A stretch of 21,141 nt of DNA from Phallusia fumigata. Taxonomy: Eukaryota; Chordata; Ascidiacea; Phlebobranchia; Ascidiidae. This document shows positions 20,504-21,141 of this stretch, piece after piece. The DNA is taken from NCBI GenBank assembly GCA_008931825.1, contig QXVZ01026857.1, forward strand, positions 1-21,141. The letters run 5' to 3'. Under the pieces are notes generated by a model. The model was not told the DNA's origin. It saw nothing but the letters and a program-made list of their open reading frames with translations, and did not search any database. The position numbers were made by a program, and so were the translations under genes. Positions within the stretch are counted from its first letter, which is position 1. Each line of letters begins with the position of its first letter.

Positions 20504-20701
20504 ATGTCCTTTAGTGGAATGGAATTGCAGGTTCACATTTTAATTACTGACCAGACAGTAACAATCGGTGTCTTGTATCAGATTGGGGCATTTGTCGGAC
20601 TACCGCTAATTTGTTTCGTGATAATCGTTTTGATAAGATCATACCGAAAGTTTTGGAATAACGTTTACGACGATCTGTCATTCTTTCCGGCAAGAATATA
20701 A
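20504..20701 (+). CDS. Small single-pass membrane protein, 65 aa (or last exon of one)
   Basis: Unrecognised. The frame MSFSGMELQVHILITDQTV is followed by one hydrophobic segment (about residues 20-43, ending CFVIIVLI), then a basic and aromatic juxtamembrane stretch (RSYRKFWNNVYDD) and a short tail. The basic side predicts a cytoplasmic C-terminus. It lies divergently upstream of gene 2's signal-peptide exon and would converge on the next gene's 3' end. A TATATAAG is upstream; a good acceptor (TTTTTCGATCTTCAG) at about 20460-20474 leaves open that this is a terminal exon. An AATAAA lies at 21123-21128. Reading frame is preserved against two other copies apart from one stop and a 9-base in-frame deletion, which supports past coding use. 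Confidence 0.5.
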   Translation: MSFSGMELQVHILITDQTVTIGVLYQIGAFVGLPLICFVIIVLIRSYRKFWNNVYDDLSFFPARI

Positions 20702-21141
20702 CGTGCAATGAAAACCTAGTAACTGGGTATACCTAGAAACTAGCAAAATTTTTTACTAGTTTTGGAGCATAGGAAGTATTGCATTATTTTGATCACAAAA
20801 TAATCGGAAATTATCCCCTAAACACGTGTCTAAATCATTCAAAACAAGAACAGGCATTGTGAAGTTCCGCAAAAATCACATTATTGTTTTGCGACATTAG
20901 TTGGTTGCACAAATTAAATTATTTAATTAATTACTTTTCAAAACTGAAGAATAACGGCGTTATGGTGCTGCACTGTTGTTTGTTAAATGTCTGTAAAGTC
21001 TGATTAAGTTTTTAACAAAAGTAGGTCAACACGCAATGTAATTATCAAGCGAAACAACCTTTATTTTGTAAGCTAACTTCACAAATGTCCCCCGCTAACT
21101 ATGAAAGTATATACACAAGTCGAATAAAACATTCAGTTTTA

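Larger units (their letters stand above)
19882..21141. repeat. Upstream block copy C (paralogous) plus 3' flank of a probable third gene
   Basis: The block repeats 14480-16712 in the same order: Ly6 exon 2, signal-peptide exon, flank, TATATAAG, small plus-strand frame, then the gene 3' flank. It is more diverged than A is from B, with a deletion near 20160-20170 that removes about 100 bases of 5' flank. The last bases match up to about 16712, which is some 40 bases before the stop codon of gene 2, so a third vWA gene end should lie just past 21141. Confidence 0.75.

Noticed and set aside
1..21141. CRISPR array, prokaryotic operon, rRNA or canonical tRNA genes
   Set aside because: No regularly spaced identical repeats, no polycistronic layout, no rRNA-like or complete cloverleaf sequence seen; intron-containing genes indicate an animal genome.

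Overview
The window looks like nuclear DNA from an animal, most likely an ascidian tunicate of the Ciona type. That assignment is an inference from the gene families, AT-rich sequence, compact genes (nine coding exons in about 3.5 kb with GT-AG introns), and the near-identical duplicated contig ends expected in a very heterozygous genome. No bacterial operon structure is present. Seven single N characters (1675, 2282, 9247, 9751, 14907, 15481, 19881) look like contig joins rather than ambiguous bases.

Left part (1-6716): no gene is convincing. There is an A+C-rich degenerate repeat block (about 1260-2700), a zone of dispersed short repeats (about 3470-4720), and a foldback-like element with inverted arms (about 4570-4891 and 6207-6530). 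Just inside the left arm lies a hammerhead-ribozyme-like motif (minus strand, about 4893-4955), followed by a TACG-rich 160-base direct duplication.

Middle (6717-11823): a large, diverged inverted duplication. The ancestral block held the 3' exons of a von Willebrand factor A (vWA) gene, tail-to-tail with a lectin/apextrin-C (ApeC) gene. In the left arm the ApeC exons are open and the vWA exons are wrecked. In the right arm the vWA exons are intact and the ApeC gene is broken. Each arm has kept the opposite gene.

Right part (11162-21141): tandem paralogues on the minus strand encode a secreted protein with signal peptide, Ly6/uPAR domain, one Sushi (CCP) domain and a divergent vWA domain whose metal-binding motif is lost. 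Gene 1 (14690-11162) can be assembled completely: nine exons, all phases agreeing, 389 residues. Gene 2 (20093-16749) has the same exons, except that one Ly6 exon is missing at a contig join. The final 440 bases repeat the 3' flank of gene 2, so a third gene probably begins just beyond the window. Upstream of each signal-peptide exon, divergently oriented on the plus strand, is a small membrane-protein frame: intact at 20504-20701, and carrying the same premature TAG in the other copies. A hAT-type MITE sits in intron 3 of gene 1.

Taken together this is a locally duplicating cluster of secreted recognition-type proteins (Ly6, Sushi, vWA, H-type-lectin-like, ApeC). A role in innate immunity or cell/gamete recognition is a reasonable inference, but the sequence does not prove it.
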